A program made the translations under genes and the position numbers. Below are positions 12,129 to 24,553 of a stretch of DNA of 64,000 nt, in pieces (position 1 is the stretch's first letter; every line of letters starts with the position of its first letter). This DNA comes from Cordia subcordata (taxonomy: Eukaryota; Streptophyta; Magnoliopsida; Boraginales; Cordiaceae), in the NCBI GenBank assembly GCA_028554755.1, contig JAPTOF010000024.1, positions 1,736,001-1,800,000 on the forward strand. Direction: 5' to 3'. The notes below the pieces were generated by a model. It was not told where the DNA came from and ran no database searches. It saw only the letters and a list, made by a program, of their open reading frames with translations.

Positions 12129-13257
12129 GGAGGAGTTTGAGAGTGTGTTGAGCATGTGTCATGATGAGGGGTGTGGGGGTCATTTTAGTGGGAAGAAGAC
12201 TGCCGCAAAGGTCTTGCAAAGTGGACTATTTTGGCCTACTCTCTTTAGGGATGCCCAGGAATATTGCAAGAAGTGTTTTAGATGTCAACAATCCGGGTCC
12301 ATCTTTAGGAGAAACATGATGCCTTTATCCCCTATTCTTCCTTGTGAGTTGTTCGATGTTTGGGGTATAGACTTCATGGGTCCATTTCCCCCTTCCTTTA
12401 GGTGTCAGTACATTTTAGTGGCCGTTGATTATGTGTCCAAATGGGTTGAGGCTATTCCTACACGTACTAATGACCATAGGGTAGTGGTTAAGTTTATTAA
12501 AGAGAACATTTTCTCTAGATTTGGAGTCCCTAGGGTCTTAATTAGTGATGGGGGTTTGCATTTTCGCCATAGGACTTTAGAGGCCTTGTTGAGGAAATAT
12601 TCAATCAACCATAAAGTAGCCACTCCTTATCACCCGCAAACTAGTGGACAAGTTGAGGTGTCCAATAGAGAGATCAAACACATTTTAGAGAAAACGGTTA
12701 GGCCCGATAGAAAAGATTGGTCTATTAGGCTAAATGATGCTTTGTGGGCCTACCGTACCGCCTTTAAGACTCCTATTGGTATGTCTCTATATAGATTGGT
12801 TTTCGGTAAAGCTTGTCACTTGCCAGTAGAACTTGAGCATAGAGCGTATTGGGCAATCAAAGCCCTAAATTTTGACCTGGCAAGAGCAGGTGAGAAAGAG
12901 AAGCTAGACCTAGCGGAACTGGAAGAGCTTAGATTCGAGGCATATGAGAACGCTAAACTTTATAAGGATAGGATGAAGAGAATCCATGATAAACACGTTA
13001 TTAAGAAATCATTCTCTCCTTTTGATAAAGTTTGGTTGTTTAACTCACGACTGAAACTCTTTCCAGGCAAGCTTAAGACGAGATGGGATGGTCCATATGA
13101 GGTGATGATTGCCTATCCTTCCGGAGCTGTCAAGATTAAAGACTTGAAGGATGGCCGAGAGTTGACGGTGAATGGGCAACGCCTGAAGCATGCATATGAT
13201 CCGAGCATGGCTCGTGTGGAGTTTTTAAAGCTTCAGGATCCCGTCTATGGAAGTTGA
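12121..13257 (+). CDS. Athila integrase (separated from RT by a frameshift)
   Basis: This is the C-terminal part of pol, which inserts the cDNA into chromosomes. It begins with an HHCC zinc-binding region ([10 protein letters not shown] ... CKKCFRC). The catalytic DDE core follows: D in [12 protein letters not shown] in [12 protein letters not shown] in [16 protein letters not shown] segment and a C-terminal SH3-like end ([12 protein letters not shown]) complete it. The 378 residues read cleanly, but the frame differs from the upstream RT frame, so it would not be translated as part of the polyprotein without a frameshift. Confidence 0.88.
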   Translation: MPEEEFESVLSMCHDEGCGGHFSGKKTAAKVLQSGLFWPTLFRDAQEYCKKCFRCQQSGSIFRRNMMPLSPILPCELFDVWGIDFMGPFPPSFRCQYILVAVDYVSKWVEAIPTRTNDHRVVVKFIKENIFSRFGVPRVLISDGGLHFRHRTLEALLRKYSINHKVATPYHPQTSGQVEVSNREIKHILEKTVRPDRKDWSIRLNDALWAYRTAFKTPIGMSLYRLVFGKACHLPVELEHRAYWAIKALNFDLARAGEKEKLDLAELEELRFEAYENAKLYKDRMKRIHDKHVIKKSFSPFDKVWLFNSRLKLFPGKLKTRWDGPYEVMIAYPSGAVKIKDLKDGRELTVNGQRLKHAYDPSMARVEFLKLQDPVYGS

Positions 13258-14645
13258 AGATGAGATGGTATTTGCCTGGCTGACGGCTTGGTGGTTAGCG
13301 CTACTCGGAGGCAACCTAGGTTCAATTTTGTAGTTTCGCATTGGTTTTACTTTCGTTTCTTTTTATTTTCTTTCTTTTATCTTTCTTGCACCCAACCCAA
13401 AGTGTGAATCCCAATCCTTTGTCCCATAAGATACACCACTGCTCATGCCAATGCAAGTATGCATAGGCAATGCTACTAATCTTGTTTTCTTTGTGAGTGT
13501 TTATGAATTGTGAGTTACAGGATTAGTAGTATGGTGATTTATCGTTGGCATGGAAAGCTTTGAAGAAAATGCAAGGTTGTATCTATCCTTTCTCCACTTG
13601 TCCCCCCTGTTTGCACCCTATCCCCACCACCTTTACTTGTTGTGTAATGATGACTTGCTTGTTTTTGTTGTGCTTTGTTCTTTTTGCTTGAGGACAAGCA
13701 AAGTTTAGGTTTGGGGGTGTGGGAGTTTGGTTTTCTTGTTATATTTTACTAAGGGTAAATTGCATCATGCATATAAATGGTGAAAATTTTTCAATTTTGA
13801 TGCATATAGAGTCATTTATTTCTTTGTTGATCATTGTGTTGGCTTTTGTGATTGACTCTATTGATTTATGAAGATGAGAAGCATTGTGGGGGAAGGAATA
13901 GAGTGGTTTGAAAACTAAGTCTTAGAGGGGATGCCCTTAAAAGTTGTGGGGAGTGAAAACCTCAAAAGAATAACCCTTGTAGCCACCCCATAGCTTGGTA
14001 GGAAAGAGTGTTAAAAAAAAAGGTTATTGATGTGAGTGCCCCTTCCTTGATTGGTTCTTGTTGATATGCCTAAGCTTTTCTTTTTCTTCCTTTTTGAGAA
14101 CACAATACAAAGCAATTGAAATTGTTAAAAAAAAAAAAAAAAAAGAAGGGCAAAAAGGTGCAAAAATCTATGAAGTGAAAAAGAGAAAAAGCCAAAGGCA
14201 CCTAAAAGTTAGTGAATAAGTGCATAAGTGACACAATGTCAACTTAGCACAAGTTATCATCTTTGTAGACATGTGAATAAGGCTTATAAAAAGCCATTGT
14301 GTTTGTATACTCTTTCTTCTTATCTTTGAGGCTTGGTGTATGTTAAGGAGGCCATGTCAGTTAAGGGAGCACGAAATATCAATAATCCGAGTGCGTGAGT
14401 TAGAATCCTAGGCTTGTGGTGGATTGGCTACTTGGGAAATTCCCATGAGGAACGAGATCCCTTATGAGTAGAGGGAAGATCCAAAGAGGCTTAGGGATCT
14501 CTTCACAATAAGAATGCCCCTTCATGCGTCTCAAACTAATACTGATAGCGAGTCAATCCTTTAGGCAATCCATTGTATCAGCTTTAGAGATAAAATTTAA
14601 GATTAGGCTTGCTTGAGGACAAGCAAGGAGAAGGTTTCGGGGTGT
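13258..14645 (+). other. Non-coding 3' region and polypurine tract of the Athila element
   Basis: Nearly 1.4 kb lies between integrase and the 3' LTR with no credible ORF. Full-length Athila elements often carry an env-like gene here; none is seen. A run of A residues at 14127-14144 and the GCTTGAGGACAAGCAA motif, present twice (13687 and 14610 regions), are characteristic. The purine-rich GGAGAAGGTTTCGGGG just before 14646 is the likely plus-strand primer. Confidence 0.7.
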
Positions 14646-15427
14646 TGATGAGTTGTGATTTGGTGTGTTTTTGCATTGCCATTTACTTATATTTTAGAGG
14701 TGTTGAATGCTTATAATGATGCATTAGTGTAGTACTTTTGATAGGAATAGGCTTAAGCATGAACAAATGTGCATATTGAGTTTAAGAGATAAATTGCTAC
14801 ACTACTTGCTTGTTTTCAATGATTTAGGCGGACTTTGGGTTAAGATCAAGATTGGATGATGAAAGGTGATGAAGATGAGACATGCACGGGTCGAAAAGAG
14901 AAGACCGAAGGCCGAAAAGATGAAGGAAGTCAGCGGACGACCATGAAAGAAGAGCTGGTCGACCGGCCACTCCAGAAAGCTTCATCGAAAAGCCGGACGA
15001 CCCCCCCTTCAAGAGCTGGTCGACTGGCCACTCCAGAGAGCTCCACTAGAAAGCCGGTCGAGTACTCCAGAGGCCAGTCGACTGGCTATTCGCGAACTTA
15101 TAAATAAAGCCCGACGCGGAAGAATTTGGGGGAGAGCAAAAACACGTACTTCACACCTAACCTCTCACACACTTAACCCTAATCTCTAGCCGCCTCTCAT
15201 ACCCTTTTCACACACTTTTCACCAAGAACCAAGCTTAGTTGGGAGGATTCAAACGCTTTGGAATCAAGATTGTTCACAAGCTGTGATCTAAATTCGCTAG
15301 GATGAAAGGGGAGTTTCGTTATATCTCTTTCATTCTATTTTCCATTATGCCTGAGTAGGCTTGTATAGGGTGATTAAACTTATGTAATGGGTTGATTTTA
15401 TACTCTTATGATATGGGATATGATGGC

Positions 15428-15467
<40 letters not shown>

Positions 15468-16422
15468 TTGATTTGTCTTGTTTAATTGAGTATGCTTTCA
15501 TTCATGTCTATGTGTTTGATAAAATGCCTAGATGAGTAACATGTATACAAATTGAAGTTTGTTTGTTACTAAACACATCTAATCCATGTTATACTCATGT
15601 CGATATGTTTATATGTGGATGCTATGAAGTGGGTAATGCTTTTATTCATGTCTATATGCGTATTTGCATGCCTAATAATGAGCATAACTTTAATAATGCA
15701 TATTTATGCACGCGCTAGCAAGTGAAATCCTGCTGTAGTGACTTTAGAATGACGAAGTATAATTTAGGGCTAGTCTAGATCGAGTCTCCTTTGGCTTTAA
15801 ATCCAGCCAATAGGTTTCAGGATAAATTTAGTCGACCTTAGCAACACTAGGTCTTGGCTTTAAACCCAGCCAACGGTTTAGGTACTAAGGTAGGTTCATT
15901 CTAAGCCACCTAGGAAGTTAGTTAGTCAATCTTGAGGCCCTAGGTCATAAGGACCACGCCGTAGCTCTAGGAGGCGCCGCCTAGGGACGGACCCACACCG
16001 AGTCCTAGGGGGAAATCAAGACATTAACTAGCAACCTAGTTAAGAGCACTTATGATAGTTAGCCATCATCCCTTAATCCCATAGCATTTGAGTATAGAAT
16101 TACCCATTCATAAGTCGAAGTCACCCTATCCCTTTTCAATTGTTAGTTTCCTCTTAATCAACTTGCGTTTTCATTTGTTTTTTTTTTATTCATAGTTTAT
16201 TTTTATTTCATTTACATAGGGCTCCCAATAATCCGAAACCCTCAGAAGTAAAATACATATAGTTTAGATCTTTCTTTTTAGCTCTTTTTAGAACACCAAG
16301 CATAGAATTCACTTACATTATTCAAGCCTCCCTGTGGTTCGACACCTGCACTCGTGCACACTATATTGCACGATCCATACGCTTACGGGTCTTTTAAAGC
16401 TTGCACTCGTAACACGATATCA
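14646..16422 (+). repeat. 3' LTR of the Athila element
   Basis: Pairs with the LTR at 5495-7276. Differences include one 13-base palindrome unit missing here, a longer TA run (15430-15464), and scattered substitutions, several of them C-to-T or G-to-A at CpG sites in the GGTCGACCGGC repeats. The end ...GATATCA is followed by the presumed target duplication GGGGT. Confidence 0.9.
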
Positions 16423-16764
16423 GGGGTCACAGCTATCACTAACCCAAGATTAGGGATATGCATGGAAGCAACAGACGATTTTATTCACATGACTTTGACA
16501 CAAGCAGCAAGCATTGGGATCAAGTTCAAGTGGTGAAAAAGAGGATATTAAGGACCACTAAGAAGTATTAGGGTCATTCATTTTCAATCAAGCACAAGTA
16601 TTCCTCTTCTCAATGCCCAACAATTTTTTTAGATTTTCTTTCTTATTTTCTTTTATTGTGCAAATAAAGAAAACATGAAAAGATAAAACAACACGCAACT
16701 AGCTAAGACACACAAAACAAAGAAACCAAACAACCACGCCTCCTCGGTAATAGCACTAAGAACT
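16423..16764 (-). other. Leader and primer site of the older minus-strand Athila-related element
   Basis: Read on the minus strand, 16738-16764 gives an LTR end, then AAGTTCTTAGTGCTATTACC and GAGGAGGC. This is a degenerate version of the Athila tRNA-Asp primer site and its flanks. The remaining bases are the untranslated leader leading into the gag fragment that continues at 5489. The intervening 10.9 kb Athila element split them. Confidence 0.6.
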
Positions 16765-17765
16765 TGATCGTTGTCTTGACGCACAAGCCCAAATAGCCCA
16801 CAAGTGCATAGGTTGAATATAGTACAGTGTGTATGAGTATGGTTTCGAATTCATAGAGAGGCCAAATGTGTGTGGCGTCCTAAGTTAAGTGCGTCCTCAA
16901 AGGCTACGTGTTGTGACTTAATGTATGATATTTTTAGAGGGCTTTCATTTAAAAGGAGCTCGAAAAGTAAATCTAACCTAAAGGCAAAGAAAATAAAAGG
17001 GGATATGTGTGTAACAGGGGAATCAAGCAATTTAAAGGGAGTCAAACATCGGAAATAGGGGCTAGGATGATTATGACTTGTAATTGGGTGATTACTACAT
17101 TCTTACTGGGGTTTATTTATGGATTAAACTTGGTTACTCTTGTCTAGACCTCTAAATAACCTCCTAATTATACCATTAAGCTTCAATGCAAATCCATCCC
17201 TAGGCATCAACTCTTACAATCACAGCATATGGTCTTTGTGACTCAAATATTAGGGCTAGCTAGTTAGGGTTCTAGGTGACTTAGATCGATCTAACCCTAG
17301 CACCTAAACCGTTGGCTAGATTTAAAGCCAAGACCTAGTCTATCTAAGGTCGACTAACCTACCCTGAAACCTATTGGCTGGGTTTAAAGCCAAAGGAGAC
17401 TCGATCTAGGCTAGCCATTAGTTAATCACCATTGATCGTTCATCACATTAGCGGGAATAAATGTTGAAGCGCAAAGGCAAACACATCTAAAGCATGGCAT
17501 TCGAGAATATATCGACATCAACATATCCCACTACTAAACATATAGACATGCTTAGATTACACCAATTTAACCAATAGCACCCGACATGTAAGCAGTAGAA
17601 GCTATTCTTGCTATTAGACATATGAACACACATATAGACATGTATGGACACACTACCTATTTCATGTAATCACCACAAAAACACATAGACATGATTATAC
17701 AATGATTTAGAAGTGATTAATAGCAAAATAGACTTCAACATATATATATATATATATGTATACAA
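16765..17765 (-). repeat. Minus-strand Athila-type LTR, first part (R/U5 side)
   Basis: The reverse complement shares the LTR blocks of the plus-strand element, including GGCTTTAAACCCAGCCAA and the paired GGTTTAGG and GGTTTCAGG segments (17290-17420). It stops at a TA run at 17740-17757, where viral sequence begins. A matching continuation of the same LTR is found at 36680-37570. The two parts add to about 1.9 kb, close to the LTR length of the family. Confidence 0.65.
17740..17757. repeat. (TA)n run at the left edge of the viral block
   Basis: A short perfect TA run forms the host side of the junction, followed by GTATACAACA and then viral sequence from 17768. Endogenous florendovirus loci are known to co-locate with TA simple repeats. 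Confidence 0.7.
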
Positions 17766-18242
17766 CACTAGGCCCAGGTGATAGGAAACCGCAGTAGCAG
17801 TCCGTGGACATATCTAAGTCCTTAAGTTTTAAGCTATATCTGAGATATGCAAAAAGGAAATGGATCCCTGGTCTATTACCTAATATATCATCAAATCCTA
17901 ATCTTGGAGTGAACAGAGAAGAAGGTCAAAAACGCCTAAGCCAACATCAACAACGGCAATGGCAACTGACCTGGGACACTCCTAGGATTTAATCATATAC
18001 TTCGAACCAGAACTCCAGAGCAATATCAAAGATATATCATAATCCTTAAAGTTAGAATATATCAGCGGAAACTATTGAGGATTATCATCTGTTCTAGAAA
18101 TTGGCTTAAAACAACTCTTATGTTATTCCAGCATTATATCAATTCATCAAGAACTCAGCCTATCATTGGCCAAGTATGCAATTGGGAAAAAAAAATAAAA
18201 ATGACAAGAAAATAAAAAGAGAGTACCTGTGAGGGAAAACTC

Positions 18243-18352
18243 TGAACTTTTTATTTGTTTATCAAAATTTACAAAATATAAAAATTTTCTCTAATTTCTA
18301 ACTCTTACTCCTAACTCTTATGTTTTTCTTTCCGAGTCATGGCTTTTATAGA
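18243..18352 (-). promoter_or_regulatory. Virus 1 copy A pregenomic RNA promoter and poly(A) signal
   Basis: On the minus strand GTCTATAAAAG (TATA at about 18343-18350) is followed about 90 bases downstream by AAATAAAAAGTTCAGAG near 18243-18260. The same TATA-to-AATAAA arrangement occurs in copy D. In caulimovirids this layout gives a terminally redundant pregenomic RNA. Confidence 0.65.
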
Positions 18353-18641
18353 CAATTGAAGCCTCGGATTTGAAACATAAGTTCAAAACAATTTTCTCGG
18401 ACTTCACAGATTTGAGATCCGGGAAACACAATAATTACAAAAAGTAAAAAGTAAACTACTGTTTATCTACAGTCACTCCACTACTTTATGAATAGTGGAC
18501 ACCTGTCCATATACGACAGAAACTTTTGTGAAATCTGTTGAACTTATTATTGAGTCATCAGATTCCTCTTTGTCTTGAAGCAATAATCATGATCGCTTTC
18601 TCCACTGACATCATGATCATCACTATTCTTTTCTCTTTTCC

Positions 18642-20180
18642 CTAAACTTTATCCTGTTTAGGTTCTTGAGTTTGTTGTGGTTGGGACGATTCTCCCTTCT
18701 GTAACATCCTTATTGGACCTTTCAACGCGTCCTTTACTGATTCGAACACGTCATCCAAGGAATAGGCTTCTTCCTCTTCCTCTGGATCCTGCGATTGTCC
18801 TGCAAGACAGAAATATCTGCTTCCTTGGGGCGAAATCTCCATTGACTTCTCGGACTTTTCTGAAGATGTATCACTTTGTTGAGTGAATTGAATCATCTCC
18901 TCTTTGACATTATCCATATATCGCAACATTATATCCTGCAAAGATATGGATGGATTATCCTTCTGCAACTTATTCACGAACTGTTCAAACCATGATTTGG
19001 GTTGAATTGTTGCTTTCTGTTTCTCTTTGGCTTCTTTCTTATATTATTGAAGCTTCTCCTCAATTTCTTTGACAAGATCCTGAGAATAAATTTGATTCGT
19101 CTTGGGATCTTTCTGAATCATCTTTTGCCAGAACTTGGTGAAGAATATTCTCTTCAGGCATGGAATATGTTTATCTGTATGCCTTACTTCTGGAATCCAT
19201 CTGACAATCCAAAGAATTGAGAACTCCAGAAAGAAATACATTGTTGCAGTACCTTCAACTGATTGTTGATTAAAATCCTGCAATTTTGGCGATACTTCCT
19301 TCCATCTTTTATAAAGATCCTGGAAAGGTTCTGGAAGTATGGATGAGTTTGGACCAAAATAATTCCACCAAATAATAAACCATGATGGAATATCCTTATT
19401 AAGGACAGTACCAGCTATCTTCACGAACCATGAATGTTTATGCTGGTCATTCTCAAAATAAAATACCTTTGAGAATCCTTCAACATAATCCCAATATGAA
19501 TATAGAATGGGACCTTGCTGTGTAGATACCACGTAGGACTTCAGTTTATGTGTTGAAAGTCCCCACTGCTCTGCATTGATAAGAGTCTTCACATAGATCT
19601 TGCTATAAGCAATATCTTTTGACATCATATCTGTCTTTCCACTCTTCTTGAAGTGTTCAAAATCTGCAGATTGAGTTTCCATGAGAATCTTCTCATAGTG
19701 GTGTCTCGTCTTGTAAGACTGTGCTGGGAATGAGAATTCATCCAGGTATTTGGACATCAGCACTCATGGATCTTGTTGATCTATTAGATCCTTCTGTGAT
19801 AAATAGAGGATTATTTCCTCTCCTGCATTCTGTGTATATTGCACAGATTCATCCTGCTCCATAGTATTTAGAGCTGTAGCGAAAGAACTTATATTTCTTT
19901 CTTCTGCTTTTTTCTCCAGTTCTTCAAGAAACTTAATAGTCTCTGAATATATTGGTGAACTGGGATGAGGAAGTTTTATATCAAACTTCTGAGCACGCAA
20001 TATATTTTTACGTACTTCAGCTTCTTCAGAAGCAATTTCTAATGCTTTATTTGCATAGAAATAATCAGGAGCATTATTTCTCCCTTTACCTCTACCATGA
20101 CCATATTTGCCACGGCCTTTGGATGATCCACCATGGGCATATTTCCCACGGCCTTGAAAACCCCCATCAGGAGGTTGCAT
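18642..20180 (-). pseudogene. Virus 1 copy A ORF2, function unknown (two nonsense codons)
   Basis: A 513-codon frame starting at ATG 20180 directly after an acceptor-like ATTTGCAG. It opens with a Gly/Arg/Lys-rich segment (RGKYGHGRGKGR), suggestive of nucleic-acid binding. An alpha-helical middle follows, then a Trp-rich conserved block (WFVKIAGTVL, WFIIWWNYFGP, FSILWIVRWIPEV) and an acidic tail. Stops lie at 19764-19766 and 19044-19046. A homologue with other stops is at 32769-34289. Both copies align throughout, so the product was a real viral protein. It does not resemble the other caulimovirid proteins I know well; the position fits florendovirus ORF2 or tungrovirus ORF4. Confidence 0.75.
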
Positions 20181-23100
20181 TCCCCTGCAAATATTCACGG
20201 GACAAAAAATCAGGCAAAGTATTATGCTTTCCCTGAATATGTTTGATTTCAAATTCAAAAGGGGCAAGATATGTTTGCCATCTCGCGAACATATATTTTG
20301 AAACATCATGTTTGAAATCTTTATTAAACATGAATTTTGCAGATTGGCAATCATTTTTGATGATAAACTTTTTATTTAAAAGATCATCTTGAAATTTTAA
20401 AACACTGTTGACAATAGCCAAAATTTCTTTTGCAACAGGTGCATATTTTTTCTGACTTTCACTCCATTTTCCTGATGTGAAGCGAACAAGATATTCTTGC
20501 TTTGTTGATGGTTGGATCTGTTTGAGTATTCCACCATAACCAATATCTGAAGCGTCTGTCTCCACAATCTTATCCCATTGTGGATTAGCAAGCATGAGAC
20601 AAGGCAACTGTTTGACTTTTGATTTAATCACTCTCACTGCCTCAGTATGACTTTGTGACCAAGGGGAAGGGGTTTTCCTCAGTCTTTCATATAAAATAGC
20701 AGTATCATTAGCCAAATTTTTATAATAAGGCTGTATGTAATTAAGACTGCCAAGAAATCTTTGCAATTGGTTTTTATCCAAAATTTCATCTGGAAATTTA
20801 GAAGCAAATTCAATACTTCTATCAATAGGAATTATTTTCCCATCTTCAATATTATATCCCAAAAATCTAATTTTAGATTGGAAAATAACCATTTTTGGTT
20901 TTGAGACAACTAATCCATTTTGATTACAAGATTCTTGAATATTTCAAGATGTTTGAAATGTGTGTTAATGTCTTTTGAAAATACTAAGACATCATCAATA
21001 TAAACAACCATAAAGTTATTATATGGTATAAATATATCATTCATAATCTTCTGGAATTCAGAAGGAGCATTTTTCAAACCAAAAGGCATTACATTCCATT
21101 CATAATGTCCAAATGGTACCACAAAAGCAGTTTTATATCTATCTTCTTCTATTACCTGTATTTGATAATAGCCAGATTTCATATCAAATTTCGAAAATAC
21201 ACATGCATCATGTATTCTATTAATTAAATCCCTTTTATTAGGAAGTGGATATCTGATCCATTTTAGGACTTTATTAAGAGGTTTATAATTAACAACTAAC
21301 CTTGGAGATCCTCTTTCAATTTCTGATTTTTTATTGACATAAAAACCAGTACAACTCCAAGCTGATTTGGATTCTCTGATTAATCCTTTTTGTAGAAACA
21401 TATTGATTTCATCTCTACATCTAACCTGTTCTTGTTCATTCATCTGAGCAGGTCTAGATTTTGTTGTGATCATACGTTCATCAAAATCATCTACATATGG
21501 TAGACTTACAATATGTTTTTTTCTATCCCAAAATGCATTAGGATGATCAGCACAAATTTCTGATGAAAATTGATTAATTAACAACTCAATTCGTTGTTTC
21601 AAATAGGGATCCTTTAATCTTTCATTAATTGTTAATGAATTAATTTCTTGATTAAGAAAATTCAAATGGTTGCTTTTAGCCTTTATTAACTCAACCATTT
21701 CATTCAATACCCTATTTATGGGGTCTTTGATAAATTCAAATTGAATCCTATTTCCTTCAAAATTACCAATTATTCCTTCATTAGTAATTTCTATTATTGG
21801 AAATATCTTATTTAAAAATGGTGTGCCTAATATAACTTGATTAGTTATATTTCTGACTAATACAAAGCTATTAGGAATACATTGTTTATTAACACAAATA
21901 TAAGCTTTAGATAACTTATATAAAATATCCATTTTATTACCACTAGCACTTGATAAAGTATGTGTGGTTTTCTCAAAATATTTAGTAGGAATTAATCCTT
22001 CCTGAATACAATTTAAATCTGCGCCACTGTCTATTAACGCGATTAGTTCTCTTTTGTATTCATCTTGTATTAAAAGATTAATTTTCACTAACCATTTCTG
22101 AGATGTAAAATATTCCATCTTTCCCAAAAATGGTTCTAATTCCTGATTAGTACTGGATTCAGGTTGTTCAATTTTATTTTTTCCCTTATCCAATTTATCT
22201 AATCTTTTATTAATTTCAATATTATCCTGAGTTAATTTTGTAACTTCAGTTTTCAATTGTTTAACTTCCTCTTTTAAATCCTGTATAGTAGTTACAGAGG
22301 TTACAGAGGATTTTATATTTTGTTTTTCTTCCATTCTTTTCCTTACTTCTGATAAAGTATAAGGAATAAATTTTTCTTGTTCCTGGATTGTTAATTCTTC
22401 TTCAGGTTCTTTTAATTTACCTAAAGATTCCAAGATTTTATTTCTAATTTCAGAATCTTTTATTATTCTGAGTAATTCCACAATATTTTCATTAGTTAAA
22501 ACATTCAGTTCCATATTTCTGAATTGAGATAACAATTTATAAAAATCATCACTTTCATCTTTATGTATGGTATTCATACAATTATCACAAGGATGATATT
22601 CTTCTGAACTATCTGGTTCAGATGTTTCTGATATATTTTTCACATAATCCTCAGAACTAGATTCTTCTGAGTTATTAAGATCCTTTTGATCTTCTGGTTC
22701 CGATTCAGAATTAAGCATTATATTTATAAGATTTTCCTTTAAATCTTTATCAATATTTAATGCTTTTATTTTCTTTTTTATTTTACAGTTTGGAGCGATA
22801 TGACCTATTCTGCCACATCTATAACAAACAGGAGGATTGATTTTTGATCTTATTCTCTTAACTCCCTGTTGTTTCTTTATTTCTTTCCTAATTTGTTTTC
22901 TCCCTGTCCTAGCAGCTATTTTCTTCTGATAGACTGGAGAGCTATATTTCTGAATATTAGAAAACCTATTATATTTCTTAGGTTTACTAGATTGACCCAT
23001 TTCAATCCCAAATTGTTCACAGAATTGCCCTAATTGCGACTTTTCTGTTAACTTTTGTTTTTTAATTTGTTGATTTAACTTAATCTCATTGCATAAAGCT

Positions 23101-24551
23101 AAACCTTCTTGCATGCATTTTCCTATTATCATGCCATATGTAAGATCATCATAATCAATAGGTGAGATTCCTATTCTAAGAGTTTTCTTTACTCTTTCTG
23201 CAAATAGATGTGGAAGACCATCTATGAATTTAGACTTCCAATGAGCTTGATTAGCATCTGGTAATTCCATTACTCTACTAAGGAATACATCCTTATACCA
23301 CCTAAATGAGGTAAGAGTAGGACACTTAAGATTTAAGATTAGAGACCTTATATTCTCTGCGTTTGTTGTGAATCTTCCTGTAAAATGTTCACAAATATTT
23401 ATTGTCAAAGTATAAACAGCTTCCTGTTTAATTATATTATTTTCTGTTCTTGTAGTATTCAAGACAGTTTGTCTTTGGGTTTCATTCAGGTAATTTTCCC
23501 ACCAACCTTTAAGCTGGCCTGTAAACCCTGCTATTATCATCAAAGCAATACTTTTATCTGTATTATTATGTTGTCTACAGATAGTAGCATACATCATCAT
23601 TCTATGGATGGTATTATAAATTTGTTGATCTGAATGGCCATCTATATTCCACTCATATATAGTCTTACCATTATAGTAAGTTTGTTCATTTGGTAATTCC
23701 TCAAACAAAACATCTTGAGGTGTCGGTCTTGGATAATAATATTTTTTCTGGACCGGCTTTCCAGCAAATTTAGTATTACTCTTTATTTTATTAAGAGTTT
23801 CATTAACTAATTCTTGCTGATGTATATTATCAACTAATTCTGGAACTTCTTCTTTAGTTATAACATTTAATTTAAATGTCTTAAACTTATTATCAAGAAG
23901 TTTCTCAAATTCTGATACTTGACTTAATTTAAAATTTTTTATTTCTGGAGGAGGCTAGATTGGATTACTTCTAAATCTTGAAGTTTCTCCAATTACATTT
24001 TCCTTATTATTATTTTTTTGTAATTTTTCCAGACTATTTTTTAATTCCATTATTAATTCATAATTTTTTAATAACCTGTTATTGAGAAATAATATTTGTT
24101 CTCCTAAGACTACTAAATACAAATTAGTAAAATTATTCTGTTTTACCACATCATTAATATTTTTCGCTGTGGCAACAAGAGTTTCATTTTCTTGTAGATT
24201 AAAGAAAGCATTAGCATATAACTTGACTTTCTCTCTATCCATTATAATAGATTGATGAGTAGGAGGATAGATTGCCTCTACTTGTTCTCCATTTTTCAAT
24301 TTCCAATATTTTTCTAGGACATTAATATGATCTCCTAGATACCTATCTAAGAACCAAGGAATAAAGTCTTTTATTTCATTTATATTTTCCAAGTGTTCAT
24401 AGAATTCTTTTTGGAGAATTTGTCTTTCTGCTAAATCAATATTTTTAGCAAACCAATCTCTGAAAGGTTGATATATGGGTTTTTGAAATTCAGCTTGTAT
24501 TTGTTTCCTAGCTGAACTGCCTGGACTGAAATCAATTTTATTTTGATTCAT
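20167..24551 (-). pseudogene. Virus 1 copy A coat protein-protease-RT-RNase H polyprotein (one stop, one frameshift)
   Basis: The frame starts at ATG 24551, two bases after the movement protein stop. A helical N-terminal part of 198 residues ends at a TAG (23955-23957), after which the same frame continues. Coat region: conserved YYYPRPTP segment and zinc knuckle CYRCGRIGHIAPNC. Protease: IALIDSGADLNC. A coiled-coil-like Lys/Glu/Leu segment precedes the protease. RT: FDMKSGYYQIQ, FGLKNAPSEF and the catalytic YIDD. A one-base loss in an A-rich run near 20915-20930 shifts the frame; RNase H continues to 20167 with TDASDIGYGG, HIQGKHN and LPDFLSREYLQ. Functions are those of a pararetrovirus replicase and capsid; the copy is dead. 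Confidence 0.88.
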
Positions 24552-24553
24552 TA

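Larger units (their letters stand above)
5495..16422 (+). mobile_element. Complete Athila-type Ty3/gypsy LTR retrotransposon
   Basis: Order on the plus strand: 5' LTR, tRNA-Asp-type primer site, gag, PR-RT-RNase H, integrase, long non-coding 3' region, polypurine tract, 3' LTR. The LTRs (1,782 and 1,777 bases) look nearly identical by eye, so insertion is recent. Flanking bases GAGGT (5490-5494) and GGGGT (16423-16427) form an imperfect target duplication. The element splits an older minus-strand gag. Gag carries a frameshift and a stop, and integrase is out of frame with RT, so it is probably not autonomous. No env-like ORF is seen between integrase and the 3' LTR. Confidence 0.9.

Noticed and set aside
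13258..14645. Search for an Athila env-like gene
   Set aside because: No frame of useful length or transmembrane-like segment between integrase and the 3' LTR.
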